Origin: Burkholderiaceae bacterium
GTDB lineage: Bacteria > Pseudomonadota > Gammaproteobacteria > Burkholderiales > Burkholderiaceae_E
Reading direction: 5' to 3'
Assembly: GCA_021463505.1 (NCBI GenBank)
Contig: JAJTYR010000003.1
Location: forward strand, 42,556 to 106,555
DNA length: 64,000 nucleotides
The translations under genes were made by a program, and so were the position numbers. How positions within the stretch are numbered: the stretch's first letter is position 1; each line of letters starts with the position of its first letter. The notes beneath the pieces were generated by a model that ran no database searches, was not told the origin of the DNA, and saw only the letters and a program-made list of their open reading frames with translations. Below, in pieces: positions 28,069 to 37,543 of the stretch.

Positions 28069-28105
28069 AGTCCTCCCGACGCGCTCGATCGAACGGAGAA
28101 CCGCC

Positions 28106-28765
28106 ATGGCAGTCTGCGTACTGATCATCGACGACCATCCCCTGATGCGCGACGCGGTGCGCATGACGATGGAGAGCGTCGCTCCGGGCAGCCGCATCGA
28201 CCTGGCAGCCAGCTTCGCGGAGGCGCGCCGGTTGCTCGCCATGAACACCCCGTATGACTTCGCGTTGCTCGACCTGAATCTGCCCGACAGTACCGGCTTC
28301 GAGGCGCTGAAGGCACTGCGCGCGCAGTACCCCCGGTTGCCCACCGTGGTCCTTTCGGCCGAGGTCGACCGCGAGACGATCCTGCGCTGCCTCGATCTCG
28401 GCGCCGCCGGCTACATTCCGAAGACCTATCACGCCGACGTGATCACGCACGCCTTGCGCCTGATCGCCTCGGGTCACGTCTACGTGCCGCGCGAGGCGAT
28501 CGACCCGCGTCGCGAAGCCAGCGAGCCGATCCGGCTGAGGGCTGTCGGTGGCGATCCGCACCGTCTCGGACTCACCGATCGACAGTGCGACGTGCTGCGC
28601 CTGATCCTGCGCGGGCTGCCCAACAAGCTCATCTGCCGCCAGCTCGACCTCGCCGAAGGTACGGTGAAAGTCCACGTGAGTGCCGTGCTGCGCGCACTGG
28701 GCGTGCGCAACCGCACGCAGGCCGTCATCGCCGCGAGCCGTCTCGGACTGCGGATGAGCGACTGA
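28106..28765 (+). CDS. NarL/FixJ-type response regulator, orphan
   Basis: 219 residues. Receiver domain: Asp9/Asp10, phospho-acceptor Asp56 (FALLDLNLPDSTG), Lys106 (GYIPKTY). A LuxR-type helix-turn-helix covers about 150-212 (LTDRQCDVLRLILRGLPNKLICRQL, recognition helix near GTVKVHVSAVLRAL). No histidine kinase gene is adjacent, so the partner is unknown. The start Met at 28106 is set by the GGAG Shine-Dalgarno and by the conserved beginning of the receiver. A long in-frame extension upstream is ignored. Confidence 0.93.
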   Translation: MAVCVLIIDDHPLMRDAVRMTMESVAPGSRIDLAASFAEARRLLAMNTPYDFALLDLNLPDSTGFEALKALRAQYPRLPTVVLSAEVDRETILRCLDLGAAGYIPKTYHADVITHALRLIASGHVYVPREAIDPRREASEPIRLRAVGGDPHRLGLTDRQCDVLRLILRGLPNKLICRQLDLAEGTVKVHVSAVLRALGVRNRTQAVIAASRLGLRMSD

Positions 28766-28850
28766 CTCTCCGTGCGGTCCGGAATCGTGGCAGACTGCCG
28801 ATCGGGTATGGGTTGGCGCGATGACGACGCCACGACCATCGACCACTGTC

Positions 28851-29282
28851 ATGAACGAATCCATTCACACCGTCTGCCCGCACTGCGGCAAGACCAACCG
28901 CCTGCCGGCTGCGCGTGCCGGCCAGCACCCCGACTGCGGCGCCTGCGGCCAGCCGCTGTTCCCGGGAAAACCGGTCGAAGTCGGCGACGCGCGTTTCGAC
29001 GACTATCTGCGCCGCACCGACCTTCCGGTCGTCGTCGATTTCTGGGCCGCCTGGTGTGGCCCGTGCCGCACCATGGCGCCGCAGTTCGAGCAGGCCGCGC
29101 AGCGGCTGGCCGGACGCGTGCAGTTCGTCAAGGTCGACACCGATGCCAATCCGGGGCTGAGCCAGCGCTTCGCGATCCGCAGCATCCCGACGATCGCACT
29201 GTTCCGGGGCGGCCGCGAGGTGCGCCGCAGTGCCGGCGCCATGAGTGCGGCGCAGATCGAGGCCTGGATCGACGCCCGCTGA
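28851..29282 (+). CDS. trxC: Thioredoxin 2 (TrxC) with zinc finger
   Basis: 143 residues from Met 28851. The N-terminal zinc-binding cysteines are Cys9/Cys12 and Cys29/Cys32. The thioredoxin domain follows with WCGPC at 68-72 (Cys69, Cys72) and cis-Pro in SIPTIALF. An in-frame ATG 10 codons upstream is possible, but MNESIHTVCPHC matches the usual N-terminus. It lies 85 bp after the NarL-type gene and 7 bp before the DAHP synthase gene, so trxC and aroG probably share a transcript. Confidence 0.95.
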   Translation: MNESIHTVCPHCGKTNRLPAARAGQHPDCGACGQPLFPGKPVEVGDARFDDYLRRTDLPVVVDFWAAWCGPCRTMAPQFEQAAQRLAGRVQFVKVDTDANPGLSQRFAIRSIPTIALFRGGREVRRSAGAMSAAQIEAWIDAR

Positions 29283-29289
29283 AGGCACG

Positions 29290-30381
<1,092 letters not shown>

Positions 30382-30411
<30 letters not shown>

Positions 30412-30690
30412 CTCGACCCAAAGCCGCCCCGCTTCGAGCGTCAGCCGCCAGCGCGCGAGCCACGCCTGGACCGACGTATCGGCGACGCCCAGTCGCTGCT
30501 CGCTGGCCCGCTGCCATGAGCGAGTTGCGCCTCGCGCAGCCGCAGTCCGGCATCGGTCGCAACCCGGCGCGCGCACCTCGGCGCGCACCAGCGCCGTCTG
30601 GGTCGCCGCGCCGACGCTTTGCCCGATCACGCACACCCGACCCTGCACCGACGTCGCATTGCGCCTGGCGGGCGTCGTCAGGCTGGCCAT
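30382..30690 (-). CDS. Doubtful small protein opposite the ThDP enzyme promoter
   Basis: 102 codons from ATG 30690. I recognise no family. The sequence has strong third-position G/C in its first half, with Val/Ile-rich RVCVIGQSVGAATQTALV and a CxxC-like CDRC. The second half is Trp/Arg-rich (WLARWRLTLEAGRLWV). Its 3' end overlaps the DAHP synthase gene by 30 bp. If real, it is divergent from the ThDP enzyme and shares the AT-rich dyad at 30740. It may equally be a chance frame. Confidence 0.28.
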
Positions 30691-30739
30691 CGAAGCACGC
30701 CAGGTCCGGAAGCCCACTGGCCGAAATGGGAATCGCTTA

Positions 30740-30756
30740 AGATATATCGTGTATCT
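30740..30756. promoter_or_regulatory. AT-rich imperfect palindrome, probable operator
   Basis: AGATATATCGTGTATCT is a 17-bp dyad with 6 of 8 pairs matched, set in a 30-bp AT-rich island of an otherwise GC-rich region. It lies 97 bp before the ThDP enzyme ATG and about 50 bp from the start of the doubtful minus-strand frame. GATATATC-containing dyads resemble PadR-type operators; this is a weak analogy. Confidence 0.5.
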
Positions 30757-30852
30757 TTCTTTTATCCGTTCCGGACCCGTGACGTCGTGCGCAGGCCTCG
30801 CGGAGATCCGGCCCGCTGTGTACGACCAGCGTCCCAGCTCACGGAGGCTCGC

Positions 30853-32568
30853 ATGGACATGGCAGTCAACCCTCCTCCCGTCGTGCCGCGGCACGAACCC
30901 GGCACGCGGGTACCGGTCTACCAGTTACTCGCCGAAGACATCGCGCGCCTGGGCGCGCCGGTCTTCGGCCTGATGAGCGACGACACGATGTTGCTGGCGG
31001 CGTCGCTCGACGCCCTCGGTTGCGGCTTTCACGGCGCGCGTCACGAAAACAGCGCCGTCGCGATGGCCGAGGGTTACGCGTCGGCCAGCGGAGAACTGGG
31101 TATCGCGCTCATCGGACGCGGACCCGCGGCCGCCAATGCGCTGCACGGCGCGGTCTACGCCAGCCGTACCGGCTCGAAAGTGCTCGTCGTCTTCGGCGAG
31201 CGCGCCATGCTCGGCAACGACCCGAACCTGCCGGGCCCCGACGGCAAGGCGTTCGATGCCGCCGCAGTCCTGCGCGCGGCCGGATTGCCGACTTTCGTGG
31301 CGCGCACACCCGGGACGGCACGCGCCGTGCTCGCCCAAGCCGTCCAGGCAGCGCAGCGCGGTACGGCCGCGGCCCTGTTGCTGCCGCTGGACGTCCAGCG
31401 CGCCACCATCGATCCCCGAAGCGCGCCCGAACCACCCGTCCGGACACACGAAACACATCGCCCGGCGGCGCCGCGCGCGCAGGCCATCGCCGCTGCGGCC
31501 GCAGTGCTGTCGCGAAGTCGCAAGCCGCTCTTCGTGGCCGGACTGGGTGCGCACCAGGCCGGCGCGCGCGAAGCCATCGAAACGCTGGCCCACCGCACCG
31601 GCGGCCTGCTGGCCACCACGCTCAAGGCCAAGGACATGTTCCACGACAATCCGTGGAACCTCGGGATCATCGGCTCGTTCTCGCATTCGGCAGCCCGTCC
31701 CCTGATCGACCAGGCCGACTGCCTCGTAGTGTTCGGCGCCAGCTTCAACCAGCGCACCACCAGCGGCGGCGAAGCGCTGCCGCACGACGCTGCGGTGATC
31801 CACGTCGATCTCGTGCGCAGCCACATCGGGCGCTGGGGGCCGGCCGATCTCGCCGTCGTCGGCGACGCGCGCGTGGTCGCGCAGCAACTGGCGGGCGCAG
31901 TGATCGAGCGCGCCGCGGCCGACAAACCCTTCCACGCCGATGCCATCCGGCACAGACTCGCGAGCTTCGACCGGGCGAACGAGTTCCGCCCGGAACACAC
32001 GGCGCGCACGGTCGACCCGCGCGCGCTCGCCCTCGAACTCGACCAGATGCTGCCGCCCGACCGCAACCTGGTCTACGACTCGGGCAATTTCCTGCAGATC
32101 CTGCCATACCTGCGAACGCGCGGTCCCAGGCACATCAAGCACACGAGCGACTTCTTCTCGGTCGGCATGGGATTCGGCACCGCACTGGGTTTCGCCCGGG
32201 CACGCCCGGGCGAAACCACCGTCCTGTTCATCGGCGATGGCGGCTTCGCGATGACGCTGAACGAACTCGACACCGCGGCGCGCGAAGGCATTCCCCTGGT
32301 CGTCGTCGTGATGAACGACTGCGCCTACGGTGCCGAGCGGCACTATCTCGAACTCGAGCACATGCCGATCGCCCGCTCGGTCTTTCCCGACGTCGACTAC
32401 GCGCCGGTCGCCGAAGCCTTCGGCTTCGGCGCCGCCACCATCCGCTCCCTCGGGGACCTGCGCCACGCCTCGCCGCTGCTGCAGGCACCCGACGGACCGG
32501 TGCTGCTCGACTGCAAGATCAACGCCGCGATCGCCGCGCCCTTCACTGCGGAGATGGCCGCGCACTGA
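30853..32568 (+). CDS. Thiamine diphosphate-dependent enzyme, acetolactate synthase-like, substrate unknown
   Basis: 571 residues in the three-domain layout of ThDP decarboxylases/synthases. N-terminal pyrimidine-binding domain with catalytic Glu65 (ARHENSAVAMAEGYA); central domain 190-340; C-terminal PP domain with the ThDP/Mg motif beginning GDGGFAMT at 461 and ending near NDCAYGAE at about 495. A strong Shine-Dalgarno ACGGAGGC precedes the ATG. Close family members include acetolactate synthase, benzoylformate decarboxylase and sulfoacetaldehyde- or oxalyl-related enzymes. No regulatory subunit (ilvH-like) is adjacent, so biosynthetic acetolactate synthase is unlikely. Confidence 0.88.
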   Translation: MDMAVNPPPVVPRHEPGTRVPVYQLLAEDIARLGAPVFGLMSDDTMLLAASLDALGCGFHGARHENSAVAMAEGYASASGELGIALIGRGPAAANALHGAVYASRTGSKVLVVFGERAMLGNDPNLPGPDGKAFDAAAVLRAAGLPTFVARTPGTARAVLAQAVQAAQRGTAAALLLPLDVQRATIDPRSAPEPPVRTHETHRPAAPRAQAIAAAAAVLSRSRKPLFVAGLGAHQAGAREAIETLAHRTGGLLATTLKAKDMFHDNPWNLGIIGSFSHSAARPLIDQADCLVVFGASFNQRTTSGGEALPHDAAVIHVDLVRSHIGRWGPADLAVVGDARVVAQQLAGAVIERAAADKPFHADAIRHRLASFDRANEFRPEHTARTVDPRALALELDQMLPPDRNLVYDSGNFLQILPYLRTRGPRHIKHTSDFFSVGMGFGTALGFARARPGETTVLFIGDGGFAMTLNELDTAAREGIPLVVVVMNDCAYGAERHYLELEHMPIARSVFPDVDYAPVAEAFGFGAATIRSLGDLRHASPLLQAPDGPVLLDCKINAAIAAPFTAEMAAH

Positions 32569-32570
32569 TC

Positions 32571-32984
32571 TCACGACGGCGCGCCCCCGCGCAACCGCAG
32601 CGCTTCGCGGCCCAGCCACAGCGTTGCGACGATCATCGCCGCCCCGCCGATGAACACCAGCACTGGCGGCACGCCGAAGAGCAGGTGCAGGAAGATCCCG
32701 ATCGGCATCAGCAGGCCCGCCAGCGCGAGCCACGAGATCCCGCGCGCCCGCGACGCGGGGATGGGCAATGCAAGGAGTGCCAGGCCCACCGCCACGTTGA
32801 TCAGGCCGAAGAGTCCGCCGTGCGCGTGCGCCATGCGGCTCTCGAAGTGGGTGCCGCTCGCGTACTGCGCGATCCACTGTTCGCGCTGCGGCGCGATGTC
32901 GTGCATGTAGCCGAGGAACAGGCCCGCGGCCATGAACAGGCCGAGGAAGACGAAACCCCAGCCGACGTTCTTTCTGCCTTCCAT
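32571..32984 (-). CDS. Four-helix membrane protein of unknown function
   Basis: 137 residues. I do not recognise the family with confidence. Four hydrophobic segments: about 8-28, 60-80, 85-105 and 108-127. A conserved-looking loop HAHGGLFGLINV follows the first helix, with two His that could bind heme or metal. The start is well supported by TGGAGGTGA, one of the best Shine-Dalgarno matches in the window. It converges with the ThDP enzyme with 2 bp between stops. The pattern resembles small styrene-oxide-isomerase-like or DUF-type proteins, which is only a suggestion. Confidence 0.75.
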   Translation of the reverse strand: MEGRKNVGWGFVFLGLFMAAGLFLGYMHDIAPQREQWIAQYASGTHFESRMAHAHGGLFGLINVAVGLALLALPIPASRARGISWLALAGLLMPIGIFLHLLFGVPPVLVFIGGAAMIVATLWLGREALRLRGGAPS

Positions 32985-33209
32985 GGTCACCTCCAGGAAA
33001 AGGTACACGCATGCTAATCCGTGGCGACCGGAACGGCTGCAGCCTGCAGCCTGCGCCTGCGCCTGCACGCCCGTCGGTCTCCCGAAGATTGCCGCTCGTC
33101 GACGATCCGGCGGCTTTCGCAAGGCACCGCGACATTTGCTCGGGCAGCGCAGCGCCGCACGGCCTATCGTCGGCATGCCTGCCATCCCCGCAGGACGGAC
33201 GAAGACATC

Positions 33210-33383
33210 ATGAGCGACGAACAGATCGAGACCCTGCTCAACGACGCCGAGGCCGGTGACGACGATGCACAGGCACTGATCGACGCCTGGATCGCCGATG
33301 CACTCGCATCGCCTCCCGGGCCTGCACCGCTCGTCGCGGTGCCCCGCACCGGCATCGTCGTCGGCCAGATCGAGCGCTTCTGA
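33210..33383 (+). CDS. Small acidic hypothetical protein
   Basis: 57 residues from ATG 33210, strongly acidic at the N-terminus (EQIETLLNDAEAGDDDAQALIDAW) split by a Pro-rich turn and ending VPRTGIVVGQIERF. No family recognised. Ribosome binding site is weak (GGACGAAG). High third-position G/C supports coding. It sits alone between a minus-strand gene and the tRNA pair. Confidence 0.42.
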   Translation: MSDEQIETLLNDAEAGDDDAQALIDAWIADALASPPGPAPLVAVPRTGIVVGQIERF

Positions 33384-33428
33384 GCGAAACGATGAACGCC
33401 TGCCCTGTCACCCGCCCGGAAAGGCGAG

Positions 33429-33504
33429 TGGCGTCCCGTAGGGGATTCGAACCCCTGTTACAACCGTGAAAGGGTCGTGTCCTGGGCCTCTAGACGAACG
33501 GGAC
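33429..33504 (-). tRNA. tRNA-Glu (anticodon TTC)
   Basis: 76 nt with encoded CCA. Acceptor stem GTCCCGT/ACGGGAC pairs perfectly. The anticodon loop CTTTCAC gives TTC. The T-loop GGTTCGAATCC is canonical. It lies 36 bp downstream of tRNA-Ala on the same strand, so both likely come from one precursor. Confidence 0.97.
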
Positions 33505-33540
33505 TCGTCATTGCTCTCGTTTGTTCTTGTTCGTCGTCTT

Positions 33541-33616
<76 letters not shown>

Positions 33617-33628
33617 GAAGAACCGGGG

Positions 33629-33658
33629 ATTCTAATTCACGAACAACGGTGCGCGCAA
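33629..33658 (-). promoter_or_regulatory. Promoter of the tRNA-Ala/tRNA-Glu pair
   Basis: On the minus strand TTGCGC, 18-bp spacer, TAGAAT. The -10 ends 12 bp before the tRNA-Ala 5' end, so a transcript would start a few bases upstream, as usual for tRNA operons. A GC-rich CCCCGG discriminator follows, consistent with stringent control by ppGpp. Confidence 0.65.
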
Positions 33659-33798
33659 GTCGCCGGACGCGCGTGCTAGACTCGATCGCAGCCGTGGTGG
33701 CCGCGCCAGTGGCGCGCACGCCGGCACTGCGATTGCGCATCTGTTCCGGCGGAATCCGGCGCGCGACCGTCACTTCACCCTCACCCCGGAACACTCCG

Positions 33799-34650
33799 AT
33801 GACCGCCAGGATCCTCGACGGCGCGGCGCTCGCCAGGTCCATTCGCGCCGGGATGGCGCAACGTGCCGCCGCGCTCGCCGAGCGCGGCCGCCCCGCGGGG
33901 CTCGCGGTCATCCTGGTGGGCGAAGATCCCGCTTCGTCGGTCTACGTGCGCAACAAGGTCAAGGACTGCGAGGAGTCGGGCATCCGCTCCACGCTCGACC
34001 GCATGCCGGCCGACACCACGCAGGCGACGCTGCTCGCGCGCATCGCCGCGCTCAACACCGACCCGGCCATCCACGGCATCCTGGTGCAGCTGCCGCTGCC
34101 GCCGCAGATCGACGCGCACGCGGTGATCGAGGCCATCTCGCCGGCCAAGGACGTCGACGGCTTTCACGTCGCGAGCGCGGGCGCACTGATGACCGGCCAG
34201 CCGGGCTTTCGCCCGTGCACGCCTTACGGGGTGATGAAGATGCTCGAGCACGCCGGCGCGGTGCTGAAAGGCGCCGAAGCGGTCGTCGTCGGCCGCAGCA
34301 ACATCGTCGGCAAGCCCCAGGCGATGCTGCTCCTGCAGGCCGACGCCACCGTCACCATCTGTCACAGCAGGACCCGCGACCTGGCCGCGCACACGCGCCG
34401 CGCCGACGTGCTGGTGGCCGCCGTGGGCCGCGCGAAGATGATCACCGGCGAGATGGTCAAGCCGGGGGCGATCGTCATCGACGTTGGCATGAACCGCGAC
34501 GCGGCGGGCAAGCTCTGCGGCGACGTCGACTTCGACAGCGCCCGCGAGGTCGCCGGCTGGATCACGCCGGTGCCCGGCGGCGTGGGTCCGATGACGCGCG
34601 CGATGTTGCTGGCGAATACGATCGAGGCGGCCGAGCGCGCCGCCGACTGA
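33799..34650 (+). CDS. folD: Methylenetetrahydrofolate dehydrogenase/cyclohydrolase FolD
   Basis: Bifunctional enzyme of one-carbon metabolism: NADP-dependent 5,10-methylene-THF oxidation and cyclohydrolase. 283 residues. Signatures: [17 protein letters not shown] (about 44-60, with catalytic Lys in NKVK), [12 protein letters not shown] (95-106), DVDGFH, and [17 protein letters not shown] (162-178). [14 protein letters not shown] is near the C-terminus. Met 33799 follows the tRNA region; upstream codons run through noncoding DNA. Oligopeptidase A follows 22 bp later. Confidence 0.97.
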   Translation: MTARILDGAALARSIRAGMAQRAAALAERGRPAGLAVILVGEDPASSVYVRNKVKDCEESGIRSTLDRMPADTTQATLLARIAALNTDPAIHGILVQLPLPPQIDAHAVIEAISPAKDVDGFHVASAGALMTGQPGFRPCTPYGVMKMLEHAGAVLKGAEAVVVGRSNIVGKPQAMLLLQADATVTICHSRTRDLAAHTRRADVLVAAVGRAKMITGEMVKPGAIVIDVGMNRDAAGKLCGDVDFDSAREVAGWITPVPGGVGPMTRAMLLANTIEAAERAAD

Positions 34651-34672
34651 ACTGGTGAACCGACTCCCGAAG

Positions 34673-36799
34673 ATGCAAGACCACGCTCCCGATACCGCCG
34701 GTCGCGCCGCCAATCCGCTGCTCGACTTCTCCGGCCTGCCGCGTTTCGCCGAGTTCGACCCGGCACAGGTCACGCCCGCAGTCGAGACGCTGCTCGCCGA
34801 GGCGCGCGTGACACTCGCCACGGTCACCGATCCCGCCACGCCGACCACCTGGGACGCCTTCGTCACGCCGCTCGAGGACGCCACCGAGCGGCTGGGCCGG
34901 GCCTGGGGCATGGTCGGCCACCTGAACGGCGTAGCCGACACACCGCCGCTGCGCGAGGCCTACAACGCCAACCTGGCGCAGGTCACGCAGTTCTGGACCG
35001 AGCTGTCGCAGCACGAGGCGCTGTTCGCGAAGTACAGGGCGTTCGCCGCGTCGCCGCAGTACGCGCAGCTGCCGGCGGTGCGCAGGCGCATCGTCGACCA
35101 CGCGCTGCGCGACTTCCGGCTGGGCGGCGCCGAGCTGAAGTCGCCCGCGCGCGAGCGCTTCGCCGAGCTGCAGGAACGGCAGGCCGCACTCGCGCAGAAG
35201 TTCTCCGAGAACGTGCTCGACGCGACCAACGCGTTCACGCTGCGGGTCACCGACGAAGCCGAACTCGCCGGCCTGCACGCCGACACGCTGGAGGCGGCGC
35301 GCGAAGCCGCGCAGAAGGACAACGAGGCGGGCTGGAAGTTCACGCTGCAGTTCCCGTCGTACCTGCCGGTGATGCAGTACGCGGCGCACCGGCCGCTGCG
35401 CGAACGCATGTACCGCGCCTACTGCACGCGCGCCTCGCGCAATGCGCTCGCCCCCGAAGGCGAGGCCGCGGTGGCGCTCGACAACGCACCGGTCATCGAC
35501 GAACTGCTGGCATTGCGCCACGAGGAAGCCGGCCTGCTCGGCTACGCGAATTTCGCGCAGGTCTCGCTGGTGCCGAAGATGGCCGAATCGCCCGGGCAGG
35601 TGATCGCCTTCCTGCGCGACCTCGCGCGGCGCGCGCGCCCGTTCGCCGAGCGCGACATGGCCGAGCTGCGCCGCTTCGCGGCTGCCGAGCTGGCACTGCC
35701 CGACCTGCATGCCTGGGATCTCGCGTTCGCCAGCGAGCGGCTCAAGGAGGCGCGCTATGCGTTCTCCGACCAGGAGGTCAAGCAGTACTTCCAGCTGCCG
35801 CGCGTGCTCGACGGCCTCTTCGGGCTCATCGAGCGACTGTACTCCGTGCACATCCTGCCCGACGAGGCGCCCGTCTGGCACCCCGACGTGCGTTTTCACC
35901 GCGTCGAGCGCGACGGCCGGCTCATCGGGCAGTTCTACACCGATCTGTACGCACGCACCTCGAAGCGCCCGGGCGCATGGATGGACGACGCGCGCTCGCG
36001 CAGGCGCCGCCACGGCTCGGTGCAGACGCCGGTGGCGTACCTGGTCTGCAACTTCCAGCCGCCGGTGGGCACGCGCCCGGCGCTGCTCACGCACGACGAC
36101 GTGACCACGCTGTTCCACGAGTCGGGCCACGGTCTGCATCACCTGCTCACGCGGGTCGACGACCTCGCGGTGTCGGGCATCTCCGGCGTCGAGTGGGACG
36201 CGGTCGAACTCCCCAGCCAGTTCATGGAGAACTTCTGCTGGGAGTGGGAAATCGTGGCCTCGATGAGCGCGCACGTCGACACCGGCAACCCGCTGCCGCG
36301 CGAGCTCTTCGACCGGATGCTCGCCGCGAAGAACTTCCAGAGCGGCATGGCCACGCTGCGCCAGATCGAATTCGCGTTGTTCGACATGCGGCTGCACTCG
36401 GAATTCACGCCCGGCGGCGCGCACGGCGTGCAGGACCTCCTCGATGACGTGCGCCGCGAAGTTGCGGTGGTCGTCCCGCCCGCCTGGAATCGCTTCCAGA
36501 ACAGCTTCTCGCACATCTTCGCCGGCGGCTACTCGGCCGGCTACTACAGCTACAAGTGGGCCGAAGTGCTGTCGGCCGACGCTTACGCCGCGTTCGAGGA
36601 AGCGATGGCCCAACCCGACGCGCCGGCGCGCGTAGCCGAAACCGGGCGACGCTTCCGCGACGAGATCCTGTCGGTCGGCGGCAGCCGACCGGCCATCGAC
36701 TCGTTCCGCGCGTTCAGAGGTCGGGACCCGGAACTCGATGCCCTGCTTCGCCATAATGGAATGGTCGAGGTCTCCGGCGCGGAGCCGTCCAATGCCTAG
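34673..36799 (+). CDS. prlC: Oligopeptidase A (M3 zinc metallopeptidase)
   Basis: 708 residues from ATG 34673 (a GTG at 34655 adds six). M3 thimet-type peptidase that degrades short peptides, including cleaved signal peptides. The zinc motif HESGH lies at 482-486 with the third ligand Glu about 25 residues later (SGVEWDAVELPSQFMENF). NPLLDFSGLPRF at the N-terminus matches oligopeptidase A. The last 8 bp overlap the DUF4124-glutaredoxin gene. Positioned after folD. Confidence 0.95.
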   Translation: MQDHAPDTAGRAANPLLDFSGLPRFAEFDPAQVTPAVETLLAEARVTLATVTDPATPTTWDAFVTPLEDATERLGRAWGMVGHLNGVADTPPLREAYNANLAQVTQFWTELSQHEALFAKYRAFAASPQYAQLPAVRRRIVDHALRDFRLGGAELKSPARERFAELQERQAALAQKFSENVLDATNAFTLRVTDEAELAGLHADTLEAAREAAQKDNEAGWKFTLQFPSYLPVMQYAAHRPLRERMYRAYCTRASRNALAPEGEAAVALDNAPVIDELLALRHEEAGLLGYANFAQVSLVPKMAESPGQVIAFLRDLARRARPFAERDMAELRRFAAAELALPDLHAWDLAFASERLKEARYAFSDQEVKQYFQLPRVLDGLFGLIERLYSVHILPDEAPVWHPDVRFHRVERDGRLIGQFYTDLYARTSKRPGAWMDDARSRRRRHGSVQTPVAYLVCNFQPPVGTRPALLTHDDVTTLFHESGHGLHHLLTRVDDLAVSGISGVEWDAVELPSQFMENFCWEWEIVASMSAHVDTGNPLPRELFDRMLAAKNFQSGMATLRQIEFALFDMRLHSEFTPGGAHGVQDLLDDVRREVAVVVPPAWNRFQNSFSHIFAGGYSAGYYSYKWAEVLSADAYAAFEEAMAQPDAPARVAETGRRFRDEILSVGGSRPAIDSFRAFRGRDPELDALLRHNGMVEVSGAEPSNA

Positions 36800-37478
36800 C
36801 CGCCTGCCTGCCACCGCCCTCCCGATTCGCCTGTCGGCCGCGCTCGCTGTCATCGGGCTCGCCGCAGTCTTCGCCGCGCCCGCGGCGCACGCACAGTACA
36901 AGTGGATCGACGCCAACGGCCGCGTGAACTACGGCGATCGCCCGCCGCCCTCCGACAGCCGGCAGACGATGCGCATGCCCCAGGGGACGCCTTCGTCGGG
37001 AGCACCGGCCGCCGGCGACCAGCCGCTGCCCTATGCGCTGCGCTCGGCCACGACCCGCTATCCGGTGGTGATCTACACCGCTGCCGATTGCGCGCCCTGC
37101 GACCTGGGGCGCGACCACCTCACGCAGCGCGGCGTGCCGTTCACCGAGAAGCTGGTGCAGACTGCCGCCGACGTGCGCGCGTTCAACACGCTGCATCCCG
37201 GTACCGGCCAATTCCCCGTGCTCGCCGTCGGCACCGACCGGATGACCGGCTTCGAGGCTGCGCAGTGGAACCGGATGCTCGATGCTGCCGCCTATCCGCG
37301 CTCGTCGATGCTGCCACCCACCTACGTCGCGCGCACCCTCGAGCCGATGAGCCCGCCCGAACCGGTCGCCCGGGCCGGCGGTGAAGCCACCCGCGCGCAA
37401 GCGCCGCAATCGGCCGCCAACGCCGGCGGCGTACCGATTCCTGCGCAGCAGCAGTTCGTCAACCCGATCCGCTTCTGA
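36792..37478 (+). CDS. Exported DUF4124-glutaredoxin protein
   Basis: 228 residues. A Sec signal peptide ends at AHA-QYKW (about 34). A DUF4124 segment follows at once (YKWIDANGRVNYGDRPP). A glutaredoxin-like domain covers about 88-165 with CAPC at 100-103 (YTAADCAPCDLG) and a TGQFPVLAVG segment matching the cis-Pro region. So it is a periplasmic thiol-redox protein by inference. The C-terminal 50 residues are Ala/Pro/Gln-rich. It overlaps prlC by 8 bp. Confidence 0.85.
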   Translation: MPSRLPATALPIRLSAALAVIGLAAVFAAPAAHAQYKWIDANGRVNYGDRPPPSDSRQTMRMPQGTPSSGAPAAGDQPLPYALRSATTRYPVVIYTAADCAPCDLGRDHLTQRGVPFTEKLVQTAADVRAFNTLHPGTGQFPVLAVGTDRMTGFEAAQWNRMLDAAAYPRSSMLPPTYVARTLEPMSPPEPVARAGGEATRAQAPQSAANAGGVPIPAQQQFVNPIRF

Positions 37479-37495
37479 CGCAGCCTGCCGGTTGC

Positions 37496-37529
37496 GCGAT
37501 CGCCCCCGCCACGCTGCGGGGACGATCGC
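37496..37529. terminator. Bidirectional hairpin terminator
   Basis: A 14-bp stem with one mismatch: GCGATCGCCCCCGC, loop CACGCT, GCGGGGACGATCGC. It lies between the convergent DUF4124-glutaredoxin and mechanosensitive-channel genes. No T-run follows, so termination may depend on the strong stem or on Rho. Confidence 0.7.
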
Positions 37530-37543
37530 CGTGTGAACGACCA

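Larger units (their letters stand above)
27726..28105. other. Noncoding region between dusA and the NarL-type regulator gene
   Basis: 380 bp without a supported gene. From left to right: a tandem duplication of a 19-bp unit (27752-27789) that also makes a perfect hairpin; a long-range inverted repeat, GGGATCGCAACC at 27852-27863 against GGTTGCGATTCCC at 27969-27981 (one bulge); two copies of CGCAGCCATGG at 27904 and 27940; the imperfect dyad GGCCATTTGGCC near 28001; and a good sigma-70 promoter at 28040-28068. Confidence 0.55.
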
